Of a DNA stretch of 64,000 bases, positions 1-7,595 are shown piece after piece. The translations under genes and the position numbers were made by a program. The first letter of the stretch is position 1. Every line of letters begins with the position of its first letter. Location of the stretch: the NCBI GenBank assembly GCA_049965615.1, contig JBMFWD010000012.1:3319-67318 (forward strand), written 5' to 3'. The DNA is from Acidobacterium sp049965615 (GTDB taxonomy: Bacteria > Acidobacteriota > Terriglobia > Terriglobales > Acidobacteriaceae). The notes beneath the pieces were generated by a model. It worked only from the letters and a program-made list of their open reading frames with translations. It had not been told where the DNA came from and searched no databases.

Positions 1-28
1 AATCAGCGACAGGTCGCCGGGGTTTTTC

Positions 29-1417
29 ATGACTGAAAACGCCGACATCGCGGTGCTTGGCGGCGGGCCTGCGGGCTACGTTGCAGCGCTCGTAGCGGCA
101 CAGCGCGGAGCACGCGTCACCCTTGTCGAGCGCCAGCGTCTGGGTGGCACATGCCTGAATGTCGGCTGCATTCCAACCAAAGTCCTGACGACCGCAGCCG
201 ATCTGCTGGCGCGTTGCCGGACGGCAGGCGATCTCGGCCTATCGATCCCGCAGGTCTCGGCCGATCCTTCAAGCCTGATGGCCCGCAAGCAGAACACGGT
301 CGATCAACTCGTACAAGGCGTGGAGCACCTGCTGCGGGCGCGCCGGGTGACTGTGATTGCCGGCGAGGCCCAGTTGATCAAGCCGGGACTTCTCTCGGTG
401 TCAGCAAATGGAATCGTCTCTGAAATCCCAGCCAGGCATATCCTCCTCGCACCGGGTTCGATAACGGCCGATCCCCCGATCGAAGGGCGTGATTTGCCGG
501 GCGTGATCACAAGTACGGAAGCCCTCGTCGTTGATGCGGTGCCTGCGCGCCTGGTGGTTATTGGCGGCGGCGTGATTGGGCTGGAGTTCGCGTGCATCTA
601 TGAGGCGCTCGGCAGCCAGGTCACCGTGTTGGAGATGACTTCTGCATTGCTGCCCGGCGCGACCGATGAGCCGCTCGCCCGGCGCCTGCAGTCGATACTG
701 CAACGGCGGGGTATGGCCATTCATACCGGCGTGTGCGTGCAGAAGATTGTGAAAGTGGCGGACGCACTGAAGGTGATTGCCGGCGAATCGACTTTCGAGG
801 CGGATAAAGTACTCATCGCCGCAGGGCGCTGGCCGAACACAGCTTCAATCGATCACAGTGGGTTGGGTCTCCGCATCTCTGGCAGAGCCATCGCCGTCGA
901 TGATCGCATGGCGACCAATCTGCCGGATGTATGGGCGGCAGGCGACGCAGTTCCGGGCCCGATGCTGGCGCACAAAGCCATGATGGAAGGGCGAGTTGTT
1001 GCGGAAAACATGACGGGAGGGAGCAGGCGTGCGGATTACCGCTCCGTCCCGAACGTGATCTTTACCCGCCCGGAGATCGCCAGCGTGGGACTCACTGAAA
1101 CTCAGGCTCGCGCCAATGGTTTCGAAATCAAGGTTTCTCAATTCCCAATGTCTGCCAATCCTCGCGCCCGCATTCTGGGAGAGACCGAAGGGGTTGTGCG
1201 GCTGATTTGCGAAAAAGGGAGCGGTCGGGTGCTGGGAGTCCATCTGATGGGTCCCCACGTCACGGATTGGATTGCGGAAGGAGCTTTGGCTGTGCAGATG
1301 GGTGCAACTGCCGACGATCTAGCCTGGACGACGCACGCGCACCCGACTCTGCCGGAAGCGATGCTGGAAGCGGCATTGGGTTTCCGGGACGCGGCCGTAC
1401 ACATGCAGTCGCGATGA
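29..1417 (+). CDS. lpdA: Dihydrolipoamide dehydrogenase (E3-type)
   Basis: This 462-aa flavoprotein should reoxidise a dihydrolipoyl group and pass the electrons through FAD to NAD+. The N-terminal FAD motif GGGPAGYVAA is followed by the redox disulfide TCLNVGC (C42, C47). A second Rossmann motif, VIGGGVIGLEFA, binds NAD, and the C-terminal His-Glu pair HPTLPE (H438, E443) is present, so all catalytic parts are there. There is no alpha-ketoacid dehydrogenase E1 or E2 gene nearby. The downstream operon instead encodes a lipoyl-domain fusion protein and a lipoate ligase, so this E3 probably serves that carrier. The start has only a weak ribosome site, and the upstream context lies outside the window. 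Confidence 0.93.
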   Translation: MTENADIAVLGGGPAGYVAALVAAQRGARVTLVERQRLGGTCLNVGCIPTKVLTTAADLLARCRTAGDLGLSIPQVSADPSSLMARKQNTVDQLVQGVEHLLRARRVTVIAGEAQLIKPGLLSVSANGIVSEIPARHILLAPGSITADPPIEGRDLPGVITSTEALVVDAVPARLVVIGGGVIGLEFACIYEALGSQVTVLEMTSALLPGATDEPLARRLQSILQRRGMAIHTGVCVQKIVKVADALKVIAGESTFEADKVLIAAGRWPNTASIDHSGLGLRISGRAIAVDDRMATNLPDVWAAGDAVPGPMLAHKAMMEGRVVAENMTGGSRRADYRSVPNVIFTRPEIASVGLTETQARANGFEIKVSQFPMSANPRARILGETEGVVRLICEKGSGRVLGVHLMGPHVTDWIAEGALAVQMGATADDLAWTTHAHPTLPEAMLEAALGFRDAAVHMQSR

Positions 1418-1488
1418 AAGATTCGGATCCGCTGGCCTGGGATGTACATGTGGATTTGGCGGATAGGGGATGAGGTTCTGTCACTTGC

Positions 1489-1935
1489 ATGCTTCAGTCG
1501 ATTCCACTCGCGATCGTCCTGGCCTTCCTGAGCGCGCTGATTCATGCCCTGGGACTGCTCGGCTTGCTTTACTGGCAAACGCGACAATGGCCTCAAATTG
1601 AGGCGGACTTTCGTCCCCGGCGCAATTTACCCTTGTTTCTGCTGCTGTTCGGCGTGATTCTCACACTGCATTTGATTGAGATCAGTTTGTGGGCTGGCGT
1701 CTATTTCTGGCGGCATTGGCTGCCCGACTGGGAGTCGAGTCTTTACTTCTCAGCCACAAGCTATTCGACCACCGGCTACGGCGATATTGTGCTGCCCCGG
1801 GCATGGCGTTTGATCGGGGTGATGGAATCCATCACTGGAGTCTTGTTGCTGGGGTGGTCTGCGGCCTTTTTCTTCACAGTCGTGCACCGCTTTTTCGAGA
1901 TACGCATTCGCCACTGGCAGCGTGAGAGAGACTGA
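1489..1935 (+). CDS. Two-TM potassium channel (Ion_trans_2)
   Basis: This 148-aa membrane protein has an N-terminal hydrophobic helix (residues 5-28), a second one (about 48-70), then a pore loop with the K+ selectivity filter TTGYGD (94-99) and a closing helix (about 105-128). It ends in a short basic tail and has no RCK/TrkA-N regulatory domain, so it is a minimal pore subunit. It lies 71 bp after lpdA on the same strand and may be co-transcribed with it. A direct role in arsenic or lipoyl chemistry is not evident. Confidence 0.85.
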   Translation: MLQSIPLAIVLAFLSALIHALGLLGLLYWQTRQWPQIEADFRPRRNLPLFLLLFGVILTLHLIEISLWAGVYFWRHWLPDWESSLYFSATSYSTTGYGDIVLPRAWRLIGVMESITGVLLLGWSAAFFFTVVHRFFEIRIRHWQRERD

Positions 1936-1996
1936 GCATTACTGAGTTCAGAAGCATGGGGCAGTCGCGCAGAGCGCCGAGATACCAGACGCCGAA

Positions 1997-2065
1997 TTCG
2001 TGAACGAAAACTGCGATTTAGTGCGCCAGAACGCTCTCATCTGGGTGCGGGAGACGTTTGTGTAG
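1997..2065 (+). pseudogene. C-terminal remnant of a ferredoxin-NIL protein
   Basis: The last 22 codons before the TAG at 2063 read FVNENCDLVRQ then NALIWVRETFV. They align without gaps to the last 22 residues of the intact ferredoxin-NIL protein encoded at 21928-22575 (14 of 22 identical, ending LIWIRETYV). The frame is closed by a TGA at 1943 and similarity stops near 1997, so there is no functional gene here. It is the scar of a deleted copy lying directly upstream of arsR. Confidence 0.75.
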
Positions 2066-2176
2066 CCCTCGCATTTCGATGGGTCCGGAGTCTGCGCGGC
2101 CTTTCGCCTGTTGATCGCCCGACTCCGGCGAAATTTCCCTAACTGGCGTGACGGCGATCACAGCGCGCAATGTGAC

Positions 2177-2199
2177 TATATGGCAACATGGCCAATATA
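2177..2199. promoter_or_regulatory. Imperfect palindrome, possible ArsR operator
   Basis: An AT-rich interrupted inverted repeat (TATATGGC, five bases, then GCCAATATA with one extra base in the right arm) covers the first possible arsR start codon at 2188. This is the usual place and shape for autoregulation by an ArsR/SmtB repressor. If it is the operator, translation more likely begins at the ATG at 2218. It differs from the two other ars operators seen near 24.7 and 27.5 kb. Confidence 0.4.
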
Positions 2200-2511
2200 G
2201 AAAGCGTGGCGTTCCCTATGGACAAACCCAATCCTTTCATGAAACAGGCAAAGATGCTAAAAGCACTGGCCCATGAATCCCGCTTGATGATCGTGGATCG
2301 GTTGAGCCGTGGCGAATGTTCGGTGGGCAGTCTTCACCAACTGGCGGGCGGCGATCTTTCGACTGTCTCGAAGCATCTGGCATTGCTGCGCGCGTACGGG
2401 GTTGTCGAGGACCGGCGCGAGAAGACCACCGTGTACTACAGGCTGCTGACGCCTTGCGTCTGCAACCTGTTCACCTGCGCGACCGATGTACTGAAGGAGA
2501 GGAAGAGATAG
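2188..2511 (+). CDS. arsR: ArsR/SmtB arsenite-responsive repressor
   Basis: This 107-aa winged-helix repressor has the family core: a LKALAHESR helix, a recognition helix around STVSKHLALLRAYG, and a wing ending TVYYRLL. The inducer site is not the classical CVC in the DNA-binding helix. Three cysteines (C90, C92, C97, TPCVCNLFTC) sit in the C-terminal dimerisation helix, as in ArsR types that bind As(III) there. A second in-frame ATG at 2218 (MDKPNPF) is a plausible alternative start. It is the first gene of the arsM-lipoyl-arsFG operon and presumably controls it. Confidence 0.9.
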   Translation: MANIESVAFPMDKPNPFMKQAKMLKALAHESRLMIVDRLSRGECSVGSLHQLAGGDLSTVSKHLALLRAYGVVEDRREKTTVYYRLLTPCVCNLFTCATDVLKERKR

Positions 2512-2588
2512 CGCCCCGGATTACTTCGCCGGGAAAGTTGCGAAAGCGGCTCCCAAACATCGATGCACGCTCATTGGAGATTTGGAAG

Positions 2589-3683
2589 ATGAGTTTTGAA
2601 AGGGCAATCAAAGAAACGTATAGCAAAGCGGCGGTTCGCGCATTAGTAGGCGATCGCGCATGCTGCTGCGGTTCAAATGCGATCACAGGGATTGCACAGG
2701 CCGGCCGCGCCTCCCACGAGATTTACGGTGAGGGCGATACCGCCGGAATTCCCGCGGCTGCCATTGCCGCATCGCTCGGGTGCGGAAATCCCGCGGCACT
2801 GGCGCGATTGAAACAAGGGGAAACGGTTCTTGATCTGGGCTCCGGCGGCGGAATCGATGTCTTCGTTTCGGCCCGACGAGTGGGGTCAGGCGGCAAAGTC
2901 TACGGGTTGGACATGACCGATGAAATGTTGATTTTAGCCCGCGAGAATCAGCGGCAAGCTGGCATAAAAAATGTCGAGTTTCTCAAGGGGCGGATTGAGA
3001 GTATTCCTCTGCCGGACTCATCGGTGGACGTGGTGATCTCGAACTGTGTCTTGAACCTTTCGACCGACAAAAGCCGGGTGCTTCGGGAGGCTTTCCGCGT
3101 CCTCAAGCCCGGGGGCCGTTTTGCGGTTTCCGATGTGGTGCTCTGTGGCGAGATACCATCCCTAATCCGCGACAATCCGCAGCTGTGGGCTGGGTGTCTG
3201 GCTGGAGCCATGCAGGAAGAGGAGTACAAGACGGACCTGATCGCGGCAGGATTTGTGGGGCCGAGCATCGAGCCAACCCGGATCTTCCGTGCCGGCGATG
3301 TCCGCGAGTTTCTCTCTGCTGCTGGAACGGATGTCATCGCATTCGCCGATGAGTTGGATGGAAAGGTGATGAGCGCATCCGTGTGCGCCATCAAGCCTGC
3401 CGCGGTCGGCGCGACTTCAACGAAAGGACATATTATGCCGAAGATTCAGATATTGGGTACTGGCTGTGCGCGCTGCCAGCAATTAACCGCGAACACCGAG
3501 AAGGCAGTTCAAGGCCTTGGCCTACAGGCGGAGATCGAGAAGGTGACGGAGATCAAAGAGATCCTCAAGTTTCAGATTTTGATGACTCCGGGGTTGGCGA
3601 TCAATGGGAAGGTGAAGTCCGCGGGCCGAGTGCCGGCTCCGGAAGAGATTCGCGAGATGCTGCTTGAGGAAGGAGGCAACTAA
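2589..3683 (+). CDS. arsM: As(III) methyltransferase fused to ArsE-like thioredoxin
   Basis: Residues 1-282 are an arsenite S-adenosylmethionine methyltransferase. They include the SAM motif LDLGSGGGID (81-90), a CCC triplet at 25-27, C65, and C153 (SNCVLNLS) and C203 (AGCLAGAM). The last two are 50 residues apart, like the two conserved arsenic-binding cysteines of characterised ArsM proteins. Residues 283-364 form a small TM0996/MTH895-type thioredoxin with CARC (C293, C296), the family to which ArsE belongs. No stop separates the two parts. The start ATG at 2589 follows a GGAG-rich stretch, and longer upstream readings overlap arsR. ArsM uses thiols for turnover, so a tethered thioredoxin makes chemical sense. 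Confidence 0.92.
   Translation: MSFERAIKETYSKAAVRALVGDRACCCGSNAITGIAQAGRASHEIYGEGDTAGIPAAAIAASLGCGNPAALARLKQGETVLDLGSGGGIDVFVSARRVGSGGKVYGLDMTDEMLILARENQRQAGIKNVEFLKGRIESIPLPDSSVDVVISNCVLNLSTDKSRVLREAFRVLKPGGRFAVSDVVLCGEIPSLIRDNPQLWAGCLAGAMQEEEYKTDLIAAGFVGPSIEPTRIFRAGDVREFLSAAGTDVIAFADELDGKVMSASVCAIKPAAVGATSTKGHIMPKIQILGTGCARCQQLTANTEKAVQGLGLQAEIEKVTEIKEILKFQILMTPGLAINGKVKSAGRVPAPEEIREMLLEEGGN
3423..3437 (+). promoter_or_regulatory. Internal ribosome site and ATG inside arsM-arsE
   Basis: AAAGGA lies a few bases before the in-frame ATG at 3435, exactly where the thioredoxin domain begins (MPKIQILG). The join may therefore be a former gene boundary whose stop codon was lost. The 82-residue ArsE-like protein could still be made separately as well as in the fusion. 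Confidence 0.5.
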
Positions 3684-4061
3684 ATGGCAGAACAGCTTCC
3701 AGGTCTACTGATGTGTGTATGTACGGGTAAGTGTCCTGGCTTTGAAAAGATGGACATCTGGGATTTCATCAACCGGGCTCGCGTGGAACTCCCTGTCGAG
3801 TATGGCGCAATCCATCCTCAATTGTGCGAGGTCGATGGCGACCGCTTCCTTGGCGATTTTCTCGAAGCCAAGCGTCCGGTTGTGATCGCCGCCTGCGCCC
3901 CCAACATGCAATACAAGATGTTCCGCGATGCCTTCGCTGCAAAGGGAATGGATGTGAAACGGGATATGGTGCCGCTCGACATCCGCGACCTGACCACCGA
4001 TGAGGCCATCGAAAAGGTTTCGGCGAAACTGCGCGAGATGGAGGTGAAGAGCGATGTCTGA
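3684..4061 (+). CDS. HdrA N-terminal-domain-like cysteine protein
   Basis: This 125-aa protein resembles the N-terminal domain of heterodisulfide reductase HdrA without its FAD and ferredoxin parts. It has a Cys-rich start (C11, C13, C17), C48, and the HdrA-like stretch VVIAACAPNMQYKMFRDAF (C71) followed by PLDIRD. In HdrA this region can carry an Fe-S centre, so an electron-transfer role is likely here. The ATG directly follows the arsM stop, and the end overlaps the ferredoxin gene by 8 bp. The function in this operon is inferred only, but pairing with the ferredoxin is strongly suggested. Confidence 0.65.
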   Translation: MAEQLPGLLMCVCTGKCPGFEKMDIWDFINRARVELPVEYGAIHPQLCEVDGDRFLGDFLEAKRPVVIAACAPNMQYKMFRDAFAAKGMDVKRDMVPLDIRDLTTDEAIEKVSAKLREMEVKSDV

Positions 4062-4341
4062 AGCGACATTCATGGGCGTAGCCAGGGACAAGATCACGTG
4101 GCATCCGACGATTGACTACGAGAAGTGCACCTTCTGCATGGAGTGCGCCACTTTCTGTCCGCACAGGGTCTTCGAGCAACGCGAGGGCGACCACAGACTC
4201 GTTGTGGCCAATCCGAACAACTGCGTGGTCTTTTGCCGTGCCTGCTCGAAGACCTGCGGCCCGGATGCGCTCTCGTTTCCTGACAAGCAGGCCACCATCG
4301 CGCAGATCAAGCAGATACGCGATCTGGAGAGTGTGCAATGA
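4054..4341 (+). CDS. 2[4Fe-4S] ferredoxin
   Basis: This 95-aa ferredoxin has CTFCMECATFCP and NNCVVFCRACSKTCGPDA, two cysteine sets for two [4Fe-4S] clusters. It aligns along its length with the N-terminal half of the ferredoxin-NIL protein at 21928-22575 (for example GVARDKITWHP against GIARKEVPWFP), but has no NIL domain. It overlaps its upstream neighbour by 8 bp and the next gene by ATGA, so all three are translationally coupled. It probably carries electrons to or from the HdrA-like and DGC-lipoyl proteins. Confidence 0.88.
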   Translation: MSEATFMGVARDKITWHPTIDYEKCTFCMECATFCPHRVFEQREGDHRLVVANPNNCVVFCRACSKTCGPDALSFPDKQATIAQIKQIRDLESVQ

Positions 4342-5195
4342 ACAACGCGATTCTATCTTGCACGGGACTCGACAAGCCTGAAGGGTCTGTGGCGCGCGAG
4401 GTTGCGATCCGCATGGCGAACACCGCCGGCAGCGAGATCATTTGTCCGGTGCTGTTGAATCGTTCGCTGGCCCGCTACAAGAAGGTCCTCGCTGAGAATC
4501 TGCTGATCGTGGTCGATGGCTGCTCGACCCGATGCGCCAGCAAACTCGCGGAAAGTCTGGATCTCAAGATTGATCGGAAGGTTCTGATTGCCGACGCTCT
4601 GAAGTCTTCTGGTCTGACGCTGGAGTCCACGCTGAATCTGGGGGCGAATGGTCTGGCGCTGGCGAAAACAGTGGTGGATGGACTGATGCAAAGTCTGACG
4701 GCTCCTGCTGTGTCAGTGACTCCAGGAGCATCATCCTTGGGTGAGTTTCCGCCGCCCGGGGAGTACCTGATCGTAACTCACGACAAATTCGAGTTTCGTA
4801 TTCCCGCCGTGGACTACTGGTTCAACGAAAACGATGTCTGGGTACGGCCTCTGGGGGATGTTGTGCGAGTAGGGATCTCCGACTACATGCAGCAGAGCCT
4901 CACCGATATCAATTTTGTCGACCCGCCTGCAATAGGTCTCGCAGTTGAGCAGTTTGGTGAGTTGGGGACGCTTGAATCGTCCAAGGCGGTGTTTGAAGTT
5001 GTGGCTCCGGTTGCGGGCACGGTCGTAGCCGTGAATCCGGAAGTCGTTTCCAATCCAACGCTGATTAACGAAGACCCGTACGGAAAGGGTTGGATAGTGG
5101 AGTTGAAATTGGGCAATTGGCCCGAAGACCAAGAATTGCTCCTGAACCCGGACGCCTATGCCAAAACCGTGAAGCACAAAGCAGAAGAAGCGTGA
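4338..5195 (+). CDS. DGC-domain / GcvH-type lipoyl-domain fusion
   Basis: This 285-aa two-domain protein has residues 4-120 as a DGC-type putative zinc-binding domain, with the signature VVDGCSTRCASKL (D60-G61-C62, C66). Residues 140-285 are a glycine-cleavage H-protein-like lipoyl domain, with TLESSKAVFEV placing the lipoylated lysine at K216 and the family's PVAGTVVAVNPEV turn after it. A glycine cleavage role is unlikely, since no gcvT or gcvP is present. A lipoate ligase three genes downstream and lpdA upstream would load and oxidise the arm. Dihydrolipoyl dithiols bind trivalent arsenic very tightly, so the domain could carry an arsenical or act as a dithiol reductant. It is ATGA-coupled to the ferredoxin gene. 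Confidence 0.85.
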   Translation: MNNAILSCTGLDKPEGSVAREVAIRMANTAGSEIICPVLLNRSLARYKKVLAENLLIVVDGCSTRCASKLAESLDLKIDRKVLIADALKSSGLTLESTLNLGANGLALAKTVVDGLMQSLTAPAVSVTPGASSLGEFPPPGEYLIVTHDKFEFRIPAVDYWFNENDVWVRPLGDVVRVGISDYMQQSLTDINFVDPPAIGLAVEQFGELGTLESSKAVFEVVAPVAGTVVAVNPEVVSNPTLINEDPYGKGWIVELKLGNWPEDQELLLNPDAYAKTVKHKAEEA

Positions 5196-5209
5196 GAGGA
5201 AACCGACGG

Positions 5210-5638
5210 ATGACACACGAATTGAAAGAAAGAGATGTATTGGTCATACCCTGCAGCGGGATCGGCAAGGTGCATGGGTTGATCGGCCGCGAGGCCACGT
5301 ACATGGTGACGGATGAAATGGCCTCCGAAAACACCGCCACGCTCTGCCTGGCGTTGCTGGTCAAAGGCGATCCGGAAGCGGTCGAGGCGGTCAAGAGCCA
5401 TCGCTGCATCACCATCGACGGATGCGCGAAGGCCTGCGCCCAGAAGAACGTAGAGATGTCCGGAGGCCGCGTTGCCAAGGCGATTCAAGTGGCTGAGGCG
5501 TTCCGCAACTTCCGCGGGGTCAAGCCAGGCACCGCGACTGCACTTACAGAAGACGGCTGGAAGATCACGCAGTCGATTGCCGATAGCGTAAACTGCGAGG
5601 CCGCAAATTTACAGGAATTGGAGGGAGCGGCGCTATGA
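5210..5638 (+). CDS. DGC-domain putative zinc-binding protein
   Basis: This 142-aa protein has the signature ITIDGCAKACAQKN, plus an N-terminal VLVIPCSGIGKVHGLIGR motif and a middle CLALLVKGD. I chose the ATG at 5210 (MTHELKE) because GAGAGGA lies nine bases upstream and a longer reading would run through the preceding gene. It is a paralogue of the DGC part of the fusion upstream and of the next gene. The biochemical function of the family is not known to me. Conserved cysteines and three copies in one arsenic operon suggest metal or metalloid binding. Confidence 0.8.
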   Translation: MTHELKERDVLVIPCSGIGKVHGLIGREATYMVTDEMASENTATLCLALLVKGDPEAVEAVKSHRCITIDGCAKACAQKNVEMSGGRVAKAIQVAEAFRNFRGVKPGTATALTEDGWKITQSIADSVNCEAANLQELEGAAL

Positions 5639-6339
5639 GCACGAACGCAACCAAGGTCGGCATCATCTCGTGCAGCGGTGAGGCCCTTCCGGGCGGAAGC
5701 ATTTCACGGCTTGCAACACGCAGAGTCCTGGAACTGCTGCGCCCGGATAGAACCGTGACGCTTTGCCTGCCGCTGTTTCTTGCCGGCAACGAAGGTGAGC
5801 GCAACTTTGCCAGGACCCATCCGACGATCACCGTTGATGGATGTGAGAAGCAGTGCGCCAAATGGGGCACGGAGAAGCACAGCGGACCGGTGAGCGTTTC
5901 GCTGGTTGTGCCTGAGATTTTGAAAAGCACGACCAGTGGCTGTCACTGCTCGACCCGTGTCTTGACAGAGGATGATACCGAGGCGGTGTGGGCCGTCGCC
6001 GAACGGATTGCGGCGGAAGTCGATTCGGTGCTGGCATCGTCTGCGCCGGACGGCACCGAAAACGTAGAGTCTGATGCAGGGCGGGCGCATTGCGCATGTT
6101 CCAGTCCGCTGCCGGGTGGGAAGCTCACGATCGGGAGTAAGACCGTCGATATCCCTGGGTTACCGCTGATCTTTGCACGGTATGCCGAACAATCGGCGAC
6201 AGCAAACGGCAACGAAGCAGCCGCGCTGCTGGATTTGGTGAAAATCTATCACCCAATTGCACCAGAAGAGCAGGACGCATACAAGAGTGCACTTCTGGCC
6301 GAATATCGGAAGTTCGTGGGAATGCAGGCGGCAAAGTGA
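5635..6339 (+). CDS. DGC-domain protein with extra Cys-rich and C-terminal part
   Basis: This 234-aa protein starts by ATGA overlap with the previous DGC gene. Its N-terminal 140 residues contain IISCSGEALPGG and the signature ITVDGCEKQCAKWG, then a GCHCSTRVLTEDD segment. A CACSS cluster follows near residue 147, and a C-terminal domain (LTIGSKTVDIPGLPLIFARY to the end) is not matched by the other DGC copies. The number of paired cysteines suggests metal, Fe-S or thiol exchange. The stop overlaps the lipoate ligase start by one base. Confidence 0.75.
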   Translation: MSTNATKVGIISCSGEALPGGSISRLATRRVLELLRPDRTVTLCLPLFLAGNEGERNFARTHPTITVDGCEKQCAKWGTEKHSGPVSVSLVVPEILKSTTSGCHCSTRVLTEDDTEAVWAVAERIAAEVDSVLASSAPDGTENVESDAGRAHCACSSPLPGGKLTIGSKTVDIPGLPLIFARYAEQSATANGNEAAALLDLVKIYHPIAPEEQDAYKSALLAEYRKFVGMQAAK

Positions 6340-7088
6340 TGGACATCCTGTGCTGGTCGGCCCCAACCGTGGCGGAAAATATCGCGTTCGATGAGAGTAT
6401 GGCGCGTTCGGCCTTTTCCACGGGAAGGCGTCTGCTGCGCTTCTGGTGGGGAGGTCCGGCTGCTGTTGTGATGGGCTCAAACGAGCGAGCCGAGCAGGCT
6501 GTGAACTTCGAAGCGTGCGCGCAGCTTGGCGTAGAGGTGCTCAAGCGGTGTACTGGCGGCGGCACAGTGCTCCAGACCGGCGGCGTACTGAACTATTCGC
6601 TGGTAACGCCCGCGCCGGATCGTCTCGACCTGATGGCTGGCTTTCGTCTGGGCACAGATCTGATCCGCGCTTTGCTTGAAGCCTTCGGCGTAACCGGCGT
6701 AGTACAGGGAACGTGCGATGTAGCGGTTGCGGGCCGGAAAATCTCTGGTAACGCGCAGGCAAGGCGCTGGAGATCTCTGCTTGTGCATGGAACCTTGCTG
6801 GTTGATTTTGATTTAGACCTAGCAGAGAAAGTTCTGCCGCATCCCCAGCGCGAACCCGAATACCGCAGAGCGCGCCGCCACCGCGACTTCCTTGTGACCC
6901 TGCGCGCGCTCGGCGTGAAGGCAGCTCGCGGAACCATCGAAGATGTGGCTGTTCAAACTGGCCGGCGGATTTTCGGCGCAGCTGACTCGACGCGCCCGGC
7001 GGAGGAAGTGCGCTTGGGCACGTTCCCGCCGACAAATTCGCAGACCAATCCTACAGCCATGCCGTTGACTGAATGGGGCGTGCAATGA
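6339..7088 (+). CDS. lplA: Lipoate-protein ligase A family protein
   Basis: This 249-aa member of the BPL/LplA/LipB fold transfers lipoate to a carrier lysine. Visible motifs are RCTGGGTVLQ (family RRxGGGxVxH, here with Cys71 and Gln79 replacing the usual residues) and AGRKISGNAQ with the catalytic Lys134. The ATG at 6339 overlaps the upstream TGA (TGATG); a GTG at 6336 is also open. The only lipoyl acceptor seen in the window is the DGC-GcvH fusion two genes upstream, so that is its likely dedicated substrate. The altered motif residues may reflect a specialised lipoate or octanoyl donor. Confidence 0.88.
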   Translation: MDILCWSAPTVAENIAFDESMARSAFSTGRRLLRFWWGGPAAVVMGSNERAEQAVNFEACAQLGVEVLKRCTGGGTVLQTGGVLNYSLVTPAPDRLDLMAGFRLGTDLIRALLEAFGVTGVVQGTCDVAVAGRKISGNAQARRWRSLLVHGTLLVDFDLDLAEKVLPHPQREPEYRRARRHRDFLVTLRALGVKAARGTIEDVAVQTGRRIFGAADSTRPAEEVRLGTFPPTNSQTNPTAMPLTEWGVQ

Positions 7089-7594
7089 ACGCGAAGACAT
7101 TTTTCAGGGCTGCATTACTGCTATTTGTTGCGGTGTGTATCTTCTATTTCGTCCGCGATCAAGTCGGTCAGAAACAGGCACAGATAGAGCAAAGCGCGGT
7201 CAAAACGGTCACTGCTTCTGCGCCAAACATCCTGGATGCAGGATCGTTTCCAGACAGCACACGCGTGGTCGCCTATTTCTTTCACGGGCATCGTCAATGT
7301 CCGTCCTGCCGTCATCTTGAGGCAGTTTCCGAGAGCGCCATCTCAGATGGATTCCCGGCCGCGATTAGAAGCGGCACGATTCAGTGGCAAGCCTTGGACA
7401 TCGAAGACCCGGCCAATCGGCATTTCGCGTCGGAGTATCAAGTCTATTGGAGTTCGTTGGTTCTGGTGAAGGTCACGGCGGGCAAGCCTATCGCATACAA
7501 AAATCTGGAGCAGGCGTGGCAAATCCAGCAGGATGACAAGGCATTAAGAAGCTACGTTCAGGCGGAAGTGCGCGCCTACCTGGGAGCAAGTTGA
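7085..7594 (+). CDS. arsF: ArsF-like nitroreductase subunit, membrane-anchored
   Basis: This 169-aa protein has one N-terminal membrane segment (about 6-24) and a thioredoxin-like domain carrying HGHRQCPSC (C72, C75). It matches the ArsF family, which with ArsE has been linked to reduction of nitrated aromatic arsenicals such as roxarsone(III). It starts by ATGA overlap with lplA, in preference to the in-frame ATG 12 bases upstream, and arsG follows immediately. With the ArsE-like domain on ArsM, the operon holds a full arsE-F-G set. The actual substrate is inferred from the family. Confidence 0.78.
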   Translation: MNAKTFFRAALLLFVAVCIFYFVRDQVGQKQAQIEQSAVKTVTASAPNILDAGSFPDSTRVVAYFFHGHRQCPSCRHLEAVSESAISDGFPAAIRSGTIQWQALDIEDPANRHFASEYQVYWSSLVLVKVTAGKPIAYKNLEQAWQIQQDDKALRSYVQAEVRAYLGAS

Positions 7595-7595
7595 C

